A stretch of 64,000 nt of DNA. Source: Flaccisagitta enflata (Eukaryota; Chaetognatha; Sagittoidea; Aphragmophora). A program made the translations under genes and the position numbers. Positions 35,211 to 61,929 of this stretch are shown piece after piece (positions within the stretch are counted from its first letter, which is position 1; every line of letters starts with the position of its first letter). The stretch lies in contig OZ231127.1 of assembly GCA_965153355.1 (NCBI GenBank), forward strand, positions 5,022,001 to 5,086,000, given 5' to 3'. A model generated the notes under the pieces. It did no database searches. It was not told where the DNA came from and saw nothing but the letters and a program-made list of their open reading frames with translations.

Positions 35211-35657
35211 TCCATCAAACTTGGGCTTTGAAATCCAAACTCTGGTGGTTCCATTTTTTGCGATTGTGTTCATCAGCATAAAGGCGATAATCGCAGATGG
35301 AATTGAAGCACAGATTTGGCGCCGCTGCTCATGGTTTCGGTTGACGCCGCTGCTCATGGTTTCGGGGAATACCGATTCTTATGGTTTCGGGTGGCGCCGG
35401 CCCTCTTGACTCTCAATGCCGCCGGCCTTTATCATGCTTTATGCTGAAGCTGCCTTATTGCAAATATGACAATAACAACGGAAATACTGTGTGGACTGAA
35501 ATTTTTCTCTATAAGGGCAGGTTTGCCTTAATAGTGGTTGAACTCTACCGAAGTTTGACCCATCTCCCTTAATTCTTATCCTAACCGTCTCTCTCTCTCT
35601 CTCTTACCTTTCATTTTCTCATACCGCCCTTCTTTAACTCATTTTATCTTAACGCGA

Positions 35658-35860
35658 CATTTTATTTTAACGCGACTCTACACCCCGCATTGTCGGTCCG
35701 TCCGTCGATCCATCTGTTGGTCCGTTTGTCCGTCACGCTTTACTTTTTTTTTGCGGTCTATGGCCTCACTGCTCCTGCCCAAGTGATCAAGTGACCCCAA
35801 ATACGACCCCTGTCCACCCGCACGCGACTGGGGTAGCTGTGTATCCCGCCTTGTTTCATC
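35658..35860 (-). mobile_element. Family I element, reverse orientation
   Basis: Begins taacgcgactctacaccccg and ends gtagctgtgtatcccgcctt. The outer half of the terminal stem is missing, replaced by a short duplication of attttatttaac-like sequence. Confidence 0.75.
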
Positions 35861-36299
35861 CCTTTCTTCTCTCTCATTTTGTCTGTCTCCGTCTCGCACC
35901 TCTTACCACTCATTTCTTTATCCCTACCTCCTTTCCTCTTGTCTCCGTCTTGCACTTCTCACCATTCATTTCGTTATCCATCTATTCTTCCTCCTTTCTT
36001 CCTCATCCTCCAAGATTTCATTCTGAGAAAACGACGACGCAGAAAAATTTTATTCGAGAAATTCGAAATGTTAAGCGACAGATTTTAAGCTCAGGTGTAT
36101 TTTGCGGATTCCAGGCTTTTTCTTTCCTTTCCTCATTCCCCCCCCCCTTTTTTTTTTTGGTACTGAAGAGTACATGGGGCTATATGTTTCGCTTTTAGGT
36201 CGGTCTATCTGTCTAACGATTTTTTTTTTGAGGGATTTTTTTCTTTTGCTACCCGTTTCCTCCCATTTGCAAAAGTAGACAATTTTTTACGTTCTTTTC

Positions 36300-36517
36300 C
36301 ATTCTTTCTGTCTTTCTGTCTTTCTGTCTTTCTGTCTTTCTGCCTTTCTCGTTTTTCTTTTTTTCTTTTATTTCATTGTTTTTTCTTTTTTCATTTTTGT
36401 TTGTTTGTTTGTTTGTTTGTTTGTTTGTTTGTTTGTTTGTTTGTCTGTTGGTTTCTTTTTTTCTTTGTTTCTTTGTTTCTTTCACTCGGTCTGCTTCTTT
36501 GTTTGTCTGTCTATCCT

Positions 36518-36560
<43 letters not shown>

Positions 36561-36577
36561 GTCTTTCTTTCTTTTTT

Positions 36578-36650
<73 letters not shown>

Positions 36651-36693
36651 TTTCTTTCTTTCTTTTTTTTCCTTCTTTCTATCTTTCTGTTTA

Positions 36694-36746
<53 letters not shown>

Positions 36747-36845
36747 ATTCTTTTTCATAGGCGTTCTTTCTTTCTTTCTTTCACTCTTTCTTTCTTTCTT
36801 TCTTTCTTTTTTTCCATCTTTCTTTCTTTCTTTCTTTCTGTCAGT
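36300..36845 (+). repeat. CTTT/TGTT/GTCT tetranucleotide tracts
   Basis: Successive blocks of (TCTG)n, (TTTG)n, (CTTT)n and (GTCT)n over ~540 bp. Three frames stay open through it, which reflects composition only. Confidence 0.95.
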
Positions 36846-36873
36846 TTTTTTTACCTTTTCCCTCAGCACATTT

Positions 36874-37217
36874 TAATCGCGTGTACGCGATTCTTTAATC
36901 CGCTATTTTGGTCGGTCAGTTGGTCCGTCAGTCACTTGGTCAGTCGGTCGGTCGGTCAGTCGGTCAGTAGGTCAGTCGGTCAGTAGGTTAGTCGGTCGGT
37001 CAGTCGGTTGGTCAGTTGGTTGGTCGGTCAGTCGGTTGGTCGGTTCATCTGTCCCCGTTAGCTTTTTTGACGTTTACTGGCGGTTTTTGCATTACTGCCC
37101 TGACCCATTTGCTTAAATAATCTTTCTTATCACTGCCCCTGCCTACCTGCACGCAACTTCGGTAGCCGTGTATACGTAGCCATGTAGCCACGTAGCCGTG
37201 TATACGGCCTTGTTTCC
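36874..37217 (-). mobile_element. Family I element, reverse, with expanded GGTC core
   Basis: Starts aatcgcgtgtacgcgatt and contains ~130 bp of ggtcagtcggtcggt. It ends cggtagccgtgtatacgtag with a small duplication of the gtagcc phrase before ggccttgttt. Confidence 0.75.
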
Positions 37218-37582
37218 CATGTAGTTGGTTGCATTCTCTCCTTCCATACTAACGAGTCAAATTGCGCTGTACGTGATATATTTTGGAGCCGTATTTTGCT
37301 ATATGTAAATGGATTATGGTGCCGTGCGACCCTAAATTTTTTTGGTCCGCAACTCAAGACTGCAATTTACACTGAAATTGCTTCTCCTGTCACCGCTCCT
37401 CATCCACCTCCTCTTCCTCCTCCTCCTCTTCCTCCTACTCTTCTTCCTCCTCCTCTTCCTCTTCTCCTTCTCCTTTTGTCACCGCATTTCCCCAGTTTTA
37501 AATTTCACCTGCTGAAATTCCATTCTCTTCTTTTTCTTTGCCTGTATAGTTGATTGTCTGTCATTTAATGTGCGTTTCTCTT

Positions 37583-38034
37583 TTTGGGCAGTGGCCCTAA
37601 AGGGGACGATGTCCTGTAGAACAAAGGAGGACGTTCGTTTGTCCGTTCGTTCGTGCGTCCCCCCCGCCTTGAGGCTCAAATCCCAGCCTCGAGGATCAAA
37701 TCCCAGCCTGGCGCTCAAATCCCAGCTTCGAGGCTCAAATTCCAGCCTCGAGGCTCAAATTCCAGCCTCGAGACTCAAATCCCAGCCTTGAGGCTCAAAT
37801 CCCAGCCTTGAGGCTCAAAATCCCAGCCTCCGGGCTCAAATCTCAGCCTCCGGGCTCAAATCCCAGTCTGGAGGCTCAAATCCCAGCCTCGAGGCTCAAA
37901 TCCCAGCCTTGAGGCTCAAATCCCAGCCTCGAGGCTCAAATCCCAGCCTCGAGGCTCAAATCCCAACAAACAAATAAACGAAAGTCCCGCTGTGTTTTAC
38001 AGGACATTGTCCCCTTCAGGGCCGCTACCCTGTT
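37583..38034. mobile_element. Fold-back family II element with uniform minisatellite core
   Basis: Left arm ttgggcagtggccctaaagg, gatgtcctgtagaacaaagg; right arm acaggacattgtccccttca and gggccgctaccctg. The core is ~15 well-conserved 20-bp units aggctcaaatcccagcctcg. Its right edge lies next to the target site of the hAT-type element at 38048. Confidence 0.85.
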
Positions 38035-38237
38035 ACCTATCACCTGCCAGGCCTCTTGATTGTTCTTTACTGCCGACAATAAAAATTTTTCCCCTGAACA
38101 CTGCCGACTCAAGTGACGAATGACGGATAGAGGGGGTTGCCTCCCCCAATAAAACTACTACAACACCATTAGCTGATTCGGGCCTAGTTACTGCCCGTAA
38201 ATTCCTCCCATACCATCTTTGGCTCTCAGCCTCTCAC

Positions 38238-38608
38238 CAGGCCTGAGCTATACAGCATTTTTGTCAACTATACAATACCAATACAATACTTCCAAATATT
38301 GGGACAATACAATACAATACCAATACAATACAATACAAGTTTGAATTATATACAATATATTTTAATTATGAACAATATATAACAATATGAGTAAAAATGA
38401 AAATTTTTATATTTTAGTACTTTTCTGCCAGTTTTCCAGTAGGAATCCATATAAAGTTTGTAGTACATACAAGACCCTCTTCCATATTTTTCAGTTTGGG
38501 TATAGTGAGGGATATTGTTCCACTTATTATATTATGTATAAAGATTTCTCTTGTTCTCCATTTTGATTTGGATGATAAAAATTCTTTTTTTTTGTTGTTG
38601 TTATTTTC

Positions 38609-38700
<92 letters not shown>

Positions 38701-39146
38701 CTATCTGTTTTTCTCTCTCATACTTTTAACATTCTTCCTTCTGTTGATCACCTAAGGCTGTCAGAAACTTGTATTCTTTTTTTTCTTCCTCCTCTTTTTC
38801 CTCTTCTTCATCTCTCCCTTGCTTAATCTGATTTATTCCTCTTTTTCTTAATCCCTCATCCACTTTCAGTCACTTCTACCTAATCCTCTTCTTCCTCTTC
38901 CCTCTCATCTTCACCCTACTCTACTGTCTCTCTTCTATCTTGAATGCTCCTCCTCATTTGCATCTGGTTCTGATTTTCATCATTTTGTACTACTCCTTGA
39001 TCATCTTCCTCACTATTTTCTTTAATATTGTATTATATTGTATTGTATTGTGAAAATTACATAATGAGTTAGATGTATTGGGAAAACCCAATACACAAGA
39101 ATATTGTAAACCCAATACCAATACACAATACAATCGCTCAGGCCTG
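38238..39146. mobile_element. hAT-type element B, nested in element A
   Basis: Perfect 11-bp ends CAGGCCTGAGC...GCTCAGGCCTG, flanked by the 8-bp duplication cctctcac (38230-38237 and 39147-39154). The interior is rich in aataccaatacaata repeats and holds a (CT)n tract. No coding capacity is seen. Confidence 0.9.
38608..38690 (+). repeat. (CT)n microsatellite
   Basis: About 80 bp of CT inside the nested hAT-type element. Confidence 0.95.
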
Positions 39147-39614
39147 CCTCTCACCTCCATTGTGGCGTACCAGATGTAGAAAACGGGGCATGGATAATTT
39201 CTCAAGTATCAAAACACGGGGACCCAAGACACGGGGTATTTTTGATCTCGGAATTGATGGTTATTTTCAACAATTTTATCACCAATATCTACTTTATGCC
39301 GGGCGGCTCCATGAAATACATGACGATGTTGATAAGTTTTACAAGCGATTAAGATTTTCCTTTTTTTCAGTTCACAACATAAAAAATTATCTTCTTATTA
39401 TATTTCTAATTCAAACTCACAGTATTCGAAATCAATAAAGTAACACAAGAGCAGTCATCATAAAACTACAATATGCAAATGATATCAATGCTGACTGCAA
39501 TTACCATCATTTCCATTTCGATCTTCTCCTTCTTTTTCTTTTCCTTTCTTTCTTTCTTCCTCTTCCTCTTCCTCTTCCTCTTCTTCTTCTTCTTCTTCTT
39601 CTTCTTCTTCTTCT

Positions 39615-39649
<35 letters not shown>

Positions 39650-39834
39650 TCCTACTTATCCTCCTTCTCCTTCTCCGTCTTCTTCTTCCATCTTTGGGAC
39701 CTACCGAGAAGCGGCGCTGCTCGCTGCTCCAAAATCAAGAGGCCTGTCACCTGCAATCACCAACATTGATAGCAGGGCAATCAGTATAGCTGACCACATA
39801 TTGCCCTTGAGCGATTGGTTCTCTCTTATTCTGT

Positions 39835-40495
<661 letters not shown>

Positions 40496-40749
40496 TTCTT
40501 CCTTCTTTTCACTTTTCCTATCCTCTTCCCCCTCAAAGTGATTGTGAAGAGCTCAAGAAGACAAGTCTTCAGCCTGGTCAGTGCGACTTTGAGTAAAGTG
40601 TGCGCTTTTGATTTTTGTTAAACCCTTAAAACCCTTAAAAGAACCCTTAAAAGAAGAGTTTCATTCCTATTGTGTGATTTAATACCGGGTCCAGTTATGC
40701 ATATATGTCTCTGTATTTGTCTCATTCGTCTTTATTTTCTCTGACAAGA

Positions 40750-40917
40750 ATTGGAAGGAGAAGGGGAAATTTCCAGCGGTCCGGTTTCACATGTGTGAAA
40801 GCATAAGTCATCGGATCCTTCCGGGCCGCTGCCCTGCCTCTCCCCTTAATTTCAATCACAACCTACTTAGGCAGGGCACGGGTACCGTTGACCATCTAAC
40901 GCCTTTTGCGACTATTT
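40750..40917 (+). mobile_element. Fold-back family III right end
   Basis: Contains cacatgtgtgaaagcataag, ggccgctgccctgcctctcc and gggcacgggtaccgttgacc, then ctaacgccttttgcgac. Only the right arm is present. Confidence 0.65.
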
Positions 40918-40968
40918 TCTTGTGCGTGCTCATTCTTTGGATTACTGCGCACGTACATGCGATCTCAG

Positions 40969-41163
40969 GCACTCTGCAACGGGCAAATCAAGTCTTGACA
41001 CTGCTGCAAAAACGCTCCCTGGTTGCGGCTGCAAACTGGCGCAAAGGTCTTTTGCTTCTGGCACTCTTGATTCTGCTCATCGCAGTCATAGCGCTGATCA
41101 TATTTTGCTTACTGTCCACGGTACTACAGCTTGTCGTCATCGTTGTTGTTGTTGTTGTTACTT

Positions 41164-41213
<50 letters not shown>

Positions 41214-41355
41214 GCTTTTGTTGTAGTTTATTTTGTTGCTGTAGTTGTTTTTGTTGTCATCGACGTCGTTGTTGCCTTCGTAAGTCATTACCATTTAACG
41301 TTTTTGATATCATCTTCGTTTTCGTCGTTCGTTGTTGTTGTTATTTGTTTGTTGT

Positions 41356-41397
<42 letters not shown>

Positions 41398-41402
41398 GGT
41401 CG

Positions 41403-41459
<57 letters not shown>

Positions 41460-41830
41460 TCCCATTGTTATTTTCCCGTTGTTGTTGTTGTTTTCGCTTA
41501 TTTACCTCGTGGACTGAATGCAGACATTTTTCTTCCCAAACATAACAAACTTTACAGAGATTTCCACCGTTTCCATTGGCATTGACGCCGTCGCTTTACG
41601 GCCCATTTCCTGCCCTTTTATTTCACGCCAATGGAATTAAGTCGGCGCATTCGACGCTGACTGCAGATGCCGGCACATATTCTCAACCTTTTGACTTTCA
41701 TGCAAATGATTTGAATTTGAACAAAAGTACAATTTGGAGCGAATGGGGCTCGTCTAAATGCGAACGGGGATCGCAATATTACGCTGACAGCGGCTCGACT
41801 CGTTACAAATATGGAATTACAGATGAGGGT
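40969..41830 (+). CDS. Possible two-exon fragment of a single-pass membrane protein
   Basis: Segment 40969-41120 follows a cag acceptor and reads GTLQRANQVLTLLQKRSLVA, then a membrane-type stretch LLLLALLILLIAVIALIIFC. A candidate donor follows, then a (GTT)n intron. Segment 41557-41830 follows ttacag and reads LYGPFPALLFHANGIKSAHS, STIWSEWGSSKCERGSQYYA and YKYGITDEG, ending at the good donor G|GTGAGT. Phases (1 in, 0, 1 out) agree. A short basic N-terminal side followed by a membrane segment and a Trp/Cys-bearing segment suggests type II topology. The family is not recognised, and both ends of the gene are unknown. Confidence 0.33.
41140..41490 (+). repeat. (GTT)n tracts
   Basis: Three gtt blocks with intervening unique DNA, lying between the two plus-strand exon candidates. 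Confidence 0.93.
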
Positions 41831-42299
41831 GGTGAGTTGACAATCGGTCATGTGGCTTATCGCCTTTTCCTCAGGGAGAGGGGCGGGAAAACTTACTTTG
41901 AGTTAAATAGGGTGCCGATTTATGGCCAACAGGCAACATTTACATTCACAGATAAAGGATATACACAAAATCATAAACAAGGCCAACAAGTCGCGTGCGG
42001 GATATAAGAATTTTGATCCAATTCTGGTTCACATTGGACTTTTCCTTTGCCGGACTCAGAATTTAATTTTGGCGAACGCCAGGAACTCAAGAATATTGAT
42101 CGGACCTGGAAACGCAAAGAACCTCAAAGAGGTTTCACCCTCCTCCATGAGTTTCCGCTATGCGCCGTCTTTCAGTGTCAGAGGTTTCGGAGTAAAAAAA
42201 TTAATAATGACAACAATGAGAATTCACGACGCTTCTTACAAGATTTCTTTGCTAGAAGATATCATGTTTATCTAACAACCAATTTTTTGAAAGCGGCAA

Positions 42300-43270
42300 C
42301 GAGAGTCACTGTTGCATTGACTTTGAATGACTCAAGATGACTTAAAATGACTTAAAAAGATAAAAAATTTAGCCGAATGACTTAAATGACCAGTTGACCA
42401 AATTGACATAAGTGACTTATATAACCTACACTCTTTTTTTTTTAGTAAGGACTAAGTTTATAGGACATTAGGCTGAAATTTTGCTGGAAATTAAGGACAT
42501 TTGAAGGACAAAGCCCAGCCTCAGATTTGTAAAAAAAATTTTGAATCAAAATTTAGATTGCTTTACGCAACTTTCAAAGAAAAATAGAAATAACCATGTT
42601 TATAGGAAATGATAGCAGTCATTTTTGCTCAATAATATAATATTTTAGTAAGAACAACTACAAAGCAATTACTGTCACATTTGGGTGCTTCACATAGCAA
42701 AAGTTGGTTATTTCTTTTCACCCTCTTTACCTAATGTGGAGTGGCTAATTTTTGGACCCTTATCATTTTTCTTTTATCAAAAATTGTTCATCTTCCGTTT
42801 TTTAGAAAATGGTTTTTTAGGTACTAATTTGCATAATGCAGTGGGATAAAACAATATGCTGACATTCTTTGAATTAGCTTTTACCAATTTCCTACTCTTC
42901 AAAAGAATTGTTGATCTGCCTCTTCATAAGCTCTTTCATAGCTTATGGTCTGATATTTTTGATTTATTTTTACAAATATTATGATTTTCTGAGTTTGAGA
43001 CGAGGGAAATTTTACATACTGAGAAAAGATTTTTTGATTTAGATTGAATGAAAAAGATGCAAAAAACTAGCATAAAATGGCATGAAACAAAAGTGTTCTC
43101 ATTTGGTTCAGTCTGTCTTACTCAACCATGCACTGTTTCATTCCAGTTTTCATTTGTTTCATTTATGTTCATTTTTCAATTTTTAGAAATGCGACAAATA
43201 TTCAACGTGATATACTTCATCTCCATCAAAGGCGATTCAGTCATAATCGGAACACAATGCACTACATAGG
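42300..43270. other. Intergenic stretch, no supported gene
   Basis: AT-rich, with an agatgacttaaaatgactta repeat near 42332-42385. Short open frames here have no recognisable domains. Confidence 0.45.
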
Positions 43271-43319
43271 CTAAAACATGACTAGATCGGCGACGATCGA
43301 TTTTGCACATGAAGTTAAA

Positions 43320-43460
43320 GAAAAAGGAGAAGGTGAAGGAGAAGGAGAAGAAGAAGAAGAAGAAAGAGAAAGAAGAAGAAGAAGAAGAAGAAGAAGAAGA
43401 AGAAGAAGAAGAAGAGACAAAGAGAGGAAAAGAAAAGACAAAGAAGTAGAGGAAGAAGAG
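43320..43460 (+). repeat. (GAA)n tract
   Basis: gaagaa and gagaag triplets over ~140 bp. Confidence 0.93.
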
Positions 43461-44113
43461 TGAAGAAGAAATCAGCTTTACATCCTTATCGATATTCATT
43501 GATAATCCTCTGTAACCTTTTTTGTCCAATGGCGAGTCGGATCTACCATAAAAGAACTGAGCTCAATTTTTTGATGATGAAATGACTTCGAAAGACGATG
43601 ATTTTGATGTTTGTGTTGCTCTAACTGAGATCATAGGGTAGATTAAAGGAGTGGTCATTAGTGTTGATACTGACAAGTGTCAAGTGTGTGATTCTCGCAA
43701 GTGTGGTACTGTGGTCGTGTGTGTGACGGAGAGTGGAAGGAGGATGGTCTGTAGTTTTCTTGAGGCCAAAGAATGATTTCTTTTTATGTCCATCAAACCA
43801 AACCACTTATATAGGAAGTTTTGTCTGTCCGTGGGTCAGTCACTCCCTCAGGCAAATATTTTGCCTTGACTTCTCTTCAGCCTTTTTTGAGCAAGCCTGC
43901 TCAATCCTGACCAGCTGTTTTGAACTAAACCAGAGCTAAACTGAGCCGAGGGGCTCCCGAACCCCCTTATCTTCGGCTCCAAGCTGCTCCAACTCTCCCA
44001 TACCTCTCCTTTTTCTGCGAATTCATGTAGAAGTCAGGAAAAAGAGAGAAACCATCGCTTCGCTCGTTCGCTCGCTGTGCGCGAACGAGCGAGTGGCTCT
44101 CGCCGCAGTGCAA

Positions 44114-44512
<399 letters not shown>

Positions 44513-44516
44513 TCAC

Positions 44517-44686
44517 ATTGTGTAGCCGGTTGTTCATTTGTTGGTGATGGGGCAGGTGAGAGTGATGCTCGACTGGATCCTCCGCACGAAGAGGGCGAAG
44601 TGATGGGCGAGATTGTGCTTCGCCTCCGCCGCTGATATTGCGACCTCTACAAGCGGACCAGGGACCACCAAGAATCGAGGACGAGG
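44517..44686 (-). CDS. Exon-like segment, frame uncertain
   Basis: An acceptor (ttttacacag) at 44687 and donor (cacaat|gtgagc) at 44517 bound 170 bp. One fully open frame reads SSSILGGPWSACRGRNISGG and HHSHLPHHQQMNNRLHN. Another is open for most of the length. It may be a 3' exon of the large Ser-rich gene, but its phase cannot be fixed. Confidence 0.4.
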
Positions 44687-44840
44687 CTGTGTAAAAACGA
44701 TGAAGAGAATCAAGCATATCTATATCAATATATAAGACGTTTTTCACGCGAGTAGTGCAGCACAATGAGCAAAGAAATATAAACAAACAGCAACGATGTC
44801 GTCGTCGTTCCGTCGTCGTCGCTATGTTCATGAAAAATGA

Positions 44841-44866
44841 ACGAAGTTCCGACGTCGGAACTTCGT
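44841..44866. repeat. 26-bp perfect palindrome centred on GACGTC
   Basis: Half-site acgaagttccgac followed by its exact inverse. Confidence 0.95.
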
Positions 44867-45718
44867 GAAAAATTGAACAACAGCTTCTCATTTGACTGTC
44901 GTAACTATGTGAAGGAAAAATGATTGAGTAAATACTACAAGATACTCAATTTGATCATCTAAACAAGGTTCTTCCTTTGCTTATGACGGCGAGCCTCCAA
45001 AGACAACAATTTTTGCTTCAATGAGGGTCAAAATAGAAATATGAATCTAAATAAAATTGAAAAATTGCATGAAAAAAAATCAGTGAAAAAAGTTGATCTT
45101 AGTAATGTTTTGCATGATTCACATTCTTATACAAAAATCAACTTAATATGGCCAAGATTAATAAAGAAAAGTTACTGCAAATTTCTGAAAATTTCATTTT
45201 TGTTAATTGACAGGGGGTGGTTGAAATTCTAAATTTGCATAGAAAATGAAAAAATGAAAAAATGAAAAACATAGTTCTCTTCCAAATTCGATTACAGAGA
45301 GAACTATGTTTTTGATAATGCAAAATTTTGCTGCATTTAAGAGTCTTAAAATTTCAACCACAGAAAAAGAAAAAAAAATGTAAGCAAAATTTCATAAAAA
45401 CCTTGATTTTCTTGCCTTATATATGTAATTTGCATACCTGAAGGTACCTACAAGGTCAGCTTATGACAAAGATGTACACACCAAGTGTCCTTAAAGACAA
45501 TTTGCCCAAGAAAAGTATTTGTAGTTCTTTACTTGTTCAACTAATAATGCAATAACTGGTTTGAAACACTGATTTCTACCTTCAAAAATTAACCGTCTTA
45601 TCGTTAATATTTCTTTTTTGGTCAAGCCGTCCATGCAGTGACTAAAAAATTTGACTATCCAATAAAGGACTGATACAACTTGGAGAAAACAAGGTCTTCC
45701 TTTACTCATCGTTATCAT

Positions 45719-45870
45719 TTTTAGTTGTGGACACGCAACTCTATAAGAGGCTTTGTCCGTCCATCCGTCTGTTGGTCCATCTGTCCGTCATGGTGATTGA
45801 GTCAGAAAGTGTGCATGCATTTCGCCCCTGCCCACCCATCCATAACTAGTGATGGCCGTATCATCCAGCA
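45719..45870 (-). mobile_element. Family I element, reverse, diverged
   Basis: Starts agttgtggacacgcaact, then ctataagaggctttgtccgt, and ends near cctgcccacccatccataac and gtgatggccgtatcatccag. Confidence 0.65.
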
Positions 45871-46153
45871 TGTTCTTTGATCAAAAGGGTCTGCCCAAAG
45901 CGGAACAAGAGAGAGAGAAAGTGAGAAGAAGAAGAAAGTCATTAGGAACATGAAGAAAAAAAATGAAAAGGGAGAGGGACATGGGATGATAAAGGCCAAG
46001 AATGGACAGGCAAGGACATGGTTACAGACAGACAGACAGACAGATAGATGGTGGCAGACAGACAGAATGAAGAAGAGAGAGAGAGAAAGAGTCATTTAAG
46101 CATAGTATGAAAGTGAGTGAGTTCACATAGTTTCGACAGAGACATTGAGGGAG

Positions 46154-46189
46154 AATGCACGTAGTTACGACGTCGTAACTACGTGCATT
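46154..46189. repeat. 36-bp perfect palindrome centred on GACGTC
   Basis: Half-site aatgcacgtagttacgac followed by its exact inverse. The words cgcaactacgtgg occur again 35 bp downstream. Confidence 0.95.
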
Positions 46190-46253
46190 TAGAACAAACA
46201 CAAACATTTCTTACCAGCATTGTCGCAACTACGTGGTTGCCCCACAGCAACAT

Positions 46254-46276
46254 GTCGTCGTCGTCGTCGTCGTCGC

Positions 46277-46345
<69 letters not shown>

Positions 46346-46350
46346 CGTCG
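46254..46350 (+). repeat. (GTC)n-(GTT)n-(GTC)n tract
   Basis: gtc triplets flank about 24 gtt triplets. Confidence 0.95.
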
Positions 46351-46412
46351 TCGTTGCCCATGTTTTCATTATTACTATTAGTGAATTCAAAAAGGTGACA
46401 AACTCCCCTCAC

Positions 46413-46609
46413 CATTTGTTTGATCTTGATGAAGGCGGTTTGAGTTGTATGTTGTTGGTAGTGGGAGGCTTCATCGCCAGCGGACCGGCGATCGACGAGG
46501 TATTGGAGGCACCGTTGAGGGTGTTGGACTTGGGATTGCTTCCCAATGAAGACAGGATCGGGGATCAGTCGGGAGGTGTCGTCGACGATGCCACCGACTC
46601 CAATGCAGG
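46413..46609 (-). CDS. Exon-like segment with three partly open frames
   Basis: Acceptor aaacag (46610) and donor aaatg|gtgagg (46412) bound 197 bp. One frame is open throughout (CIGVGGIVDDTSRLIPDPVF). A second is Ser/Pro-rich (SPILSSLGSNPKSNTLNGAS) but has a stop near its start. A third ends PVRWR-stop. It is likely a 3' exon of the large Ser-rich gene with unsettled frame. Confidence 0.4.
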
Positions 46610-46644
46610 CTGTTTAGAGAGTGGGAGTTGGAACTTATTAAAAA

Positions 46645-46807
46645 ACAAGGCCGGATACACGGCAATCCAGTCGCAGACGGTTGGGCAGGAGCAGTAATGC
46701 GAAAAACCGCTCGGAATTCAAAAATGTGACAGACGGACGGACAGACGGACGGATCTACCGACCGACCGACACGGCAAGGTGTAGAGTCGCGTGTCCGCGA
46801 CTAAAAA
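46645..46807 (+). mobile_element. Family I element
   Basis: Reads acaaggccggatacacggca, agtcgcagacggttgggcag, gacggacggacagacggacg and ends agtcgcgtgtccgcgact. Inserted just upstream (gene sense) of the 46.5-kb exon candidate. Confidence 0.82.
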
Positions 46808-47026
46808 GTCTTGTAGACGTCCAGGACCAGGAGCCTATCAACAATCTCCACGAACTACTGTATCACTATGTCTGCGGTCTCCCTATTTTATCAAAGCGTA
46901 AGATGTCACATCCCTCCGTCCGTTCAGTTGTCACGTCTAACTATCGGCACACGTAGTGGCTTACAATGCCTTTTTATCGGACAAGACCCAGGCGAAAAAC
47001 GACGACCTCAACGCTTAATAGCTTAC

Positions 47027-47173
47027 GTTAGTTTCGGAAGTTGAAGAATTGGATATTTGTTGGTTCCCAAAGTTGTTGGTCTTTTGTTTGGGGAATGAAA
47101 AGGCGACAAAGAAAGCGAAACACACTTTGCGACATCACTTGGGATTCCTCTGAATTGCACGACCATGATTCCA
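47027..47173 (-). CDS. Exon-like segment of the large Ser-rich gene
   Basis: Acceptor tttctatag (47174) and donor ctaac|gtaagc (47026) bound 147 bp. The phase 2 frame is open: GIMVVQFRGIPSDVAKCVSL, SPFHSPNKRPTTLGTNKYPI, LQLPKL. Composition (Ser, Pro, Lys) resembles the preceding exons. It would follow an alternative end of the exon at 48 kb. Confidence 0.42.
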
Positions 47174-47540
47174 CTATAGAAAGAAAATAATAATAATGAT
47201 ATGTTAAGGGTTAATTCTGAAAAGAGAACCAAAAGCCAAATGAGTCAATCGATCGGGGTCCTTCAGACTCGTGACATAGTTGCTGTCTGTCCGGTCGTAA
47301 ACAGTTCAGTTGCAATCACCCAGGAACTTTCAGTCCCAGATGATTGCCATGCAATGGAAAAATGTGTTTTTTTTTAGTAAAAGTAAAGTGAACCAAAAAA
47401 AATCTAGAGAGAGAGAGAGAGAGAGCAAAATTTACGAATTAAGTTTCCAACCATAGAACAACAATGAAAAAAATAAAAATAGATACCATTTTCTGTCAGT
47501 CTGTCTGTCAACCTATATTTTTCTATCTGTCGTCGTCGTC

Positions 47541-61297
<13,757 letters not shown>

Positions 61298-61655
61298 TTA
61301 AATTTTGACAATGGTGTAAGTTACAACCTGTAACCAATGGGAACATATGAGTTGCGATTGCGCTGCTGCGCGCGCGTGGTCGATGAATTATAAATAGTTG
61401 TTTTGTTAAAAGACATTTTCGTGCCAAGACAGCGCGCCAGGAATTTCCACTGGTGCGTTACAGACTAACTACATAACCGACTAACCGACCGACAACGCCT
61501 TTTGTGGAGGTGCGCTTACGCGTCTAAAAATGACAAGTAAGTGAAGTAACATCCAAAAATGACAATTAACAACATCGAAAAATGACAGATAACAACACAT
61601 CTAAAAATGACCTGCTGGTGGTCTGGTGGCATCTGAAGCACTATGATGGTGAATT

Positions 61656-61915
<260 letters not shown>

Positions 61916-61929
61916 CGGGGTGCTCAATG

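Larger units (their letters stand above)
38048..39746. mobile_element. hAT-type element A, copy 1 (carries a nested hAT)
   Basis: Ends CAGGCCTCTTGATTG and CAATC-type inverse AATCAAGAGGCCTG, flanked on both sides by the 8-bp duplication tcacctgc. Without the nested element at 38238-39146 and its duplicated 8 bp, it is 782 bp, close to the 787 bp of copy 2 at 55569. Shared interior includes atgttgataagttttaca and a (TTC)n tract. No transposase frame remains. Confidence 0.92.

Noticed and set aside
36249-36986. Lys/Arg-rich or Phe/Leu-rich proteins of 166-206 codons
   Set aside because: Tetranucleotide repeat translations with no unique segment.
40969-41120. SNARE-type tail anchor (Vti1-like)
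   Set aside because: The hydrophobic segment and a few flanking residues look similar, but no SNARE heptads precede it, and a protein-like exon follows.
42047-42340. 97-codon plus-strand frame with protein-like stretches
   Set aside because: Overlaps another open frame of equal quality, has no supported splice sites, and its start abuts a family I fragment. Left unannotated.
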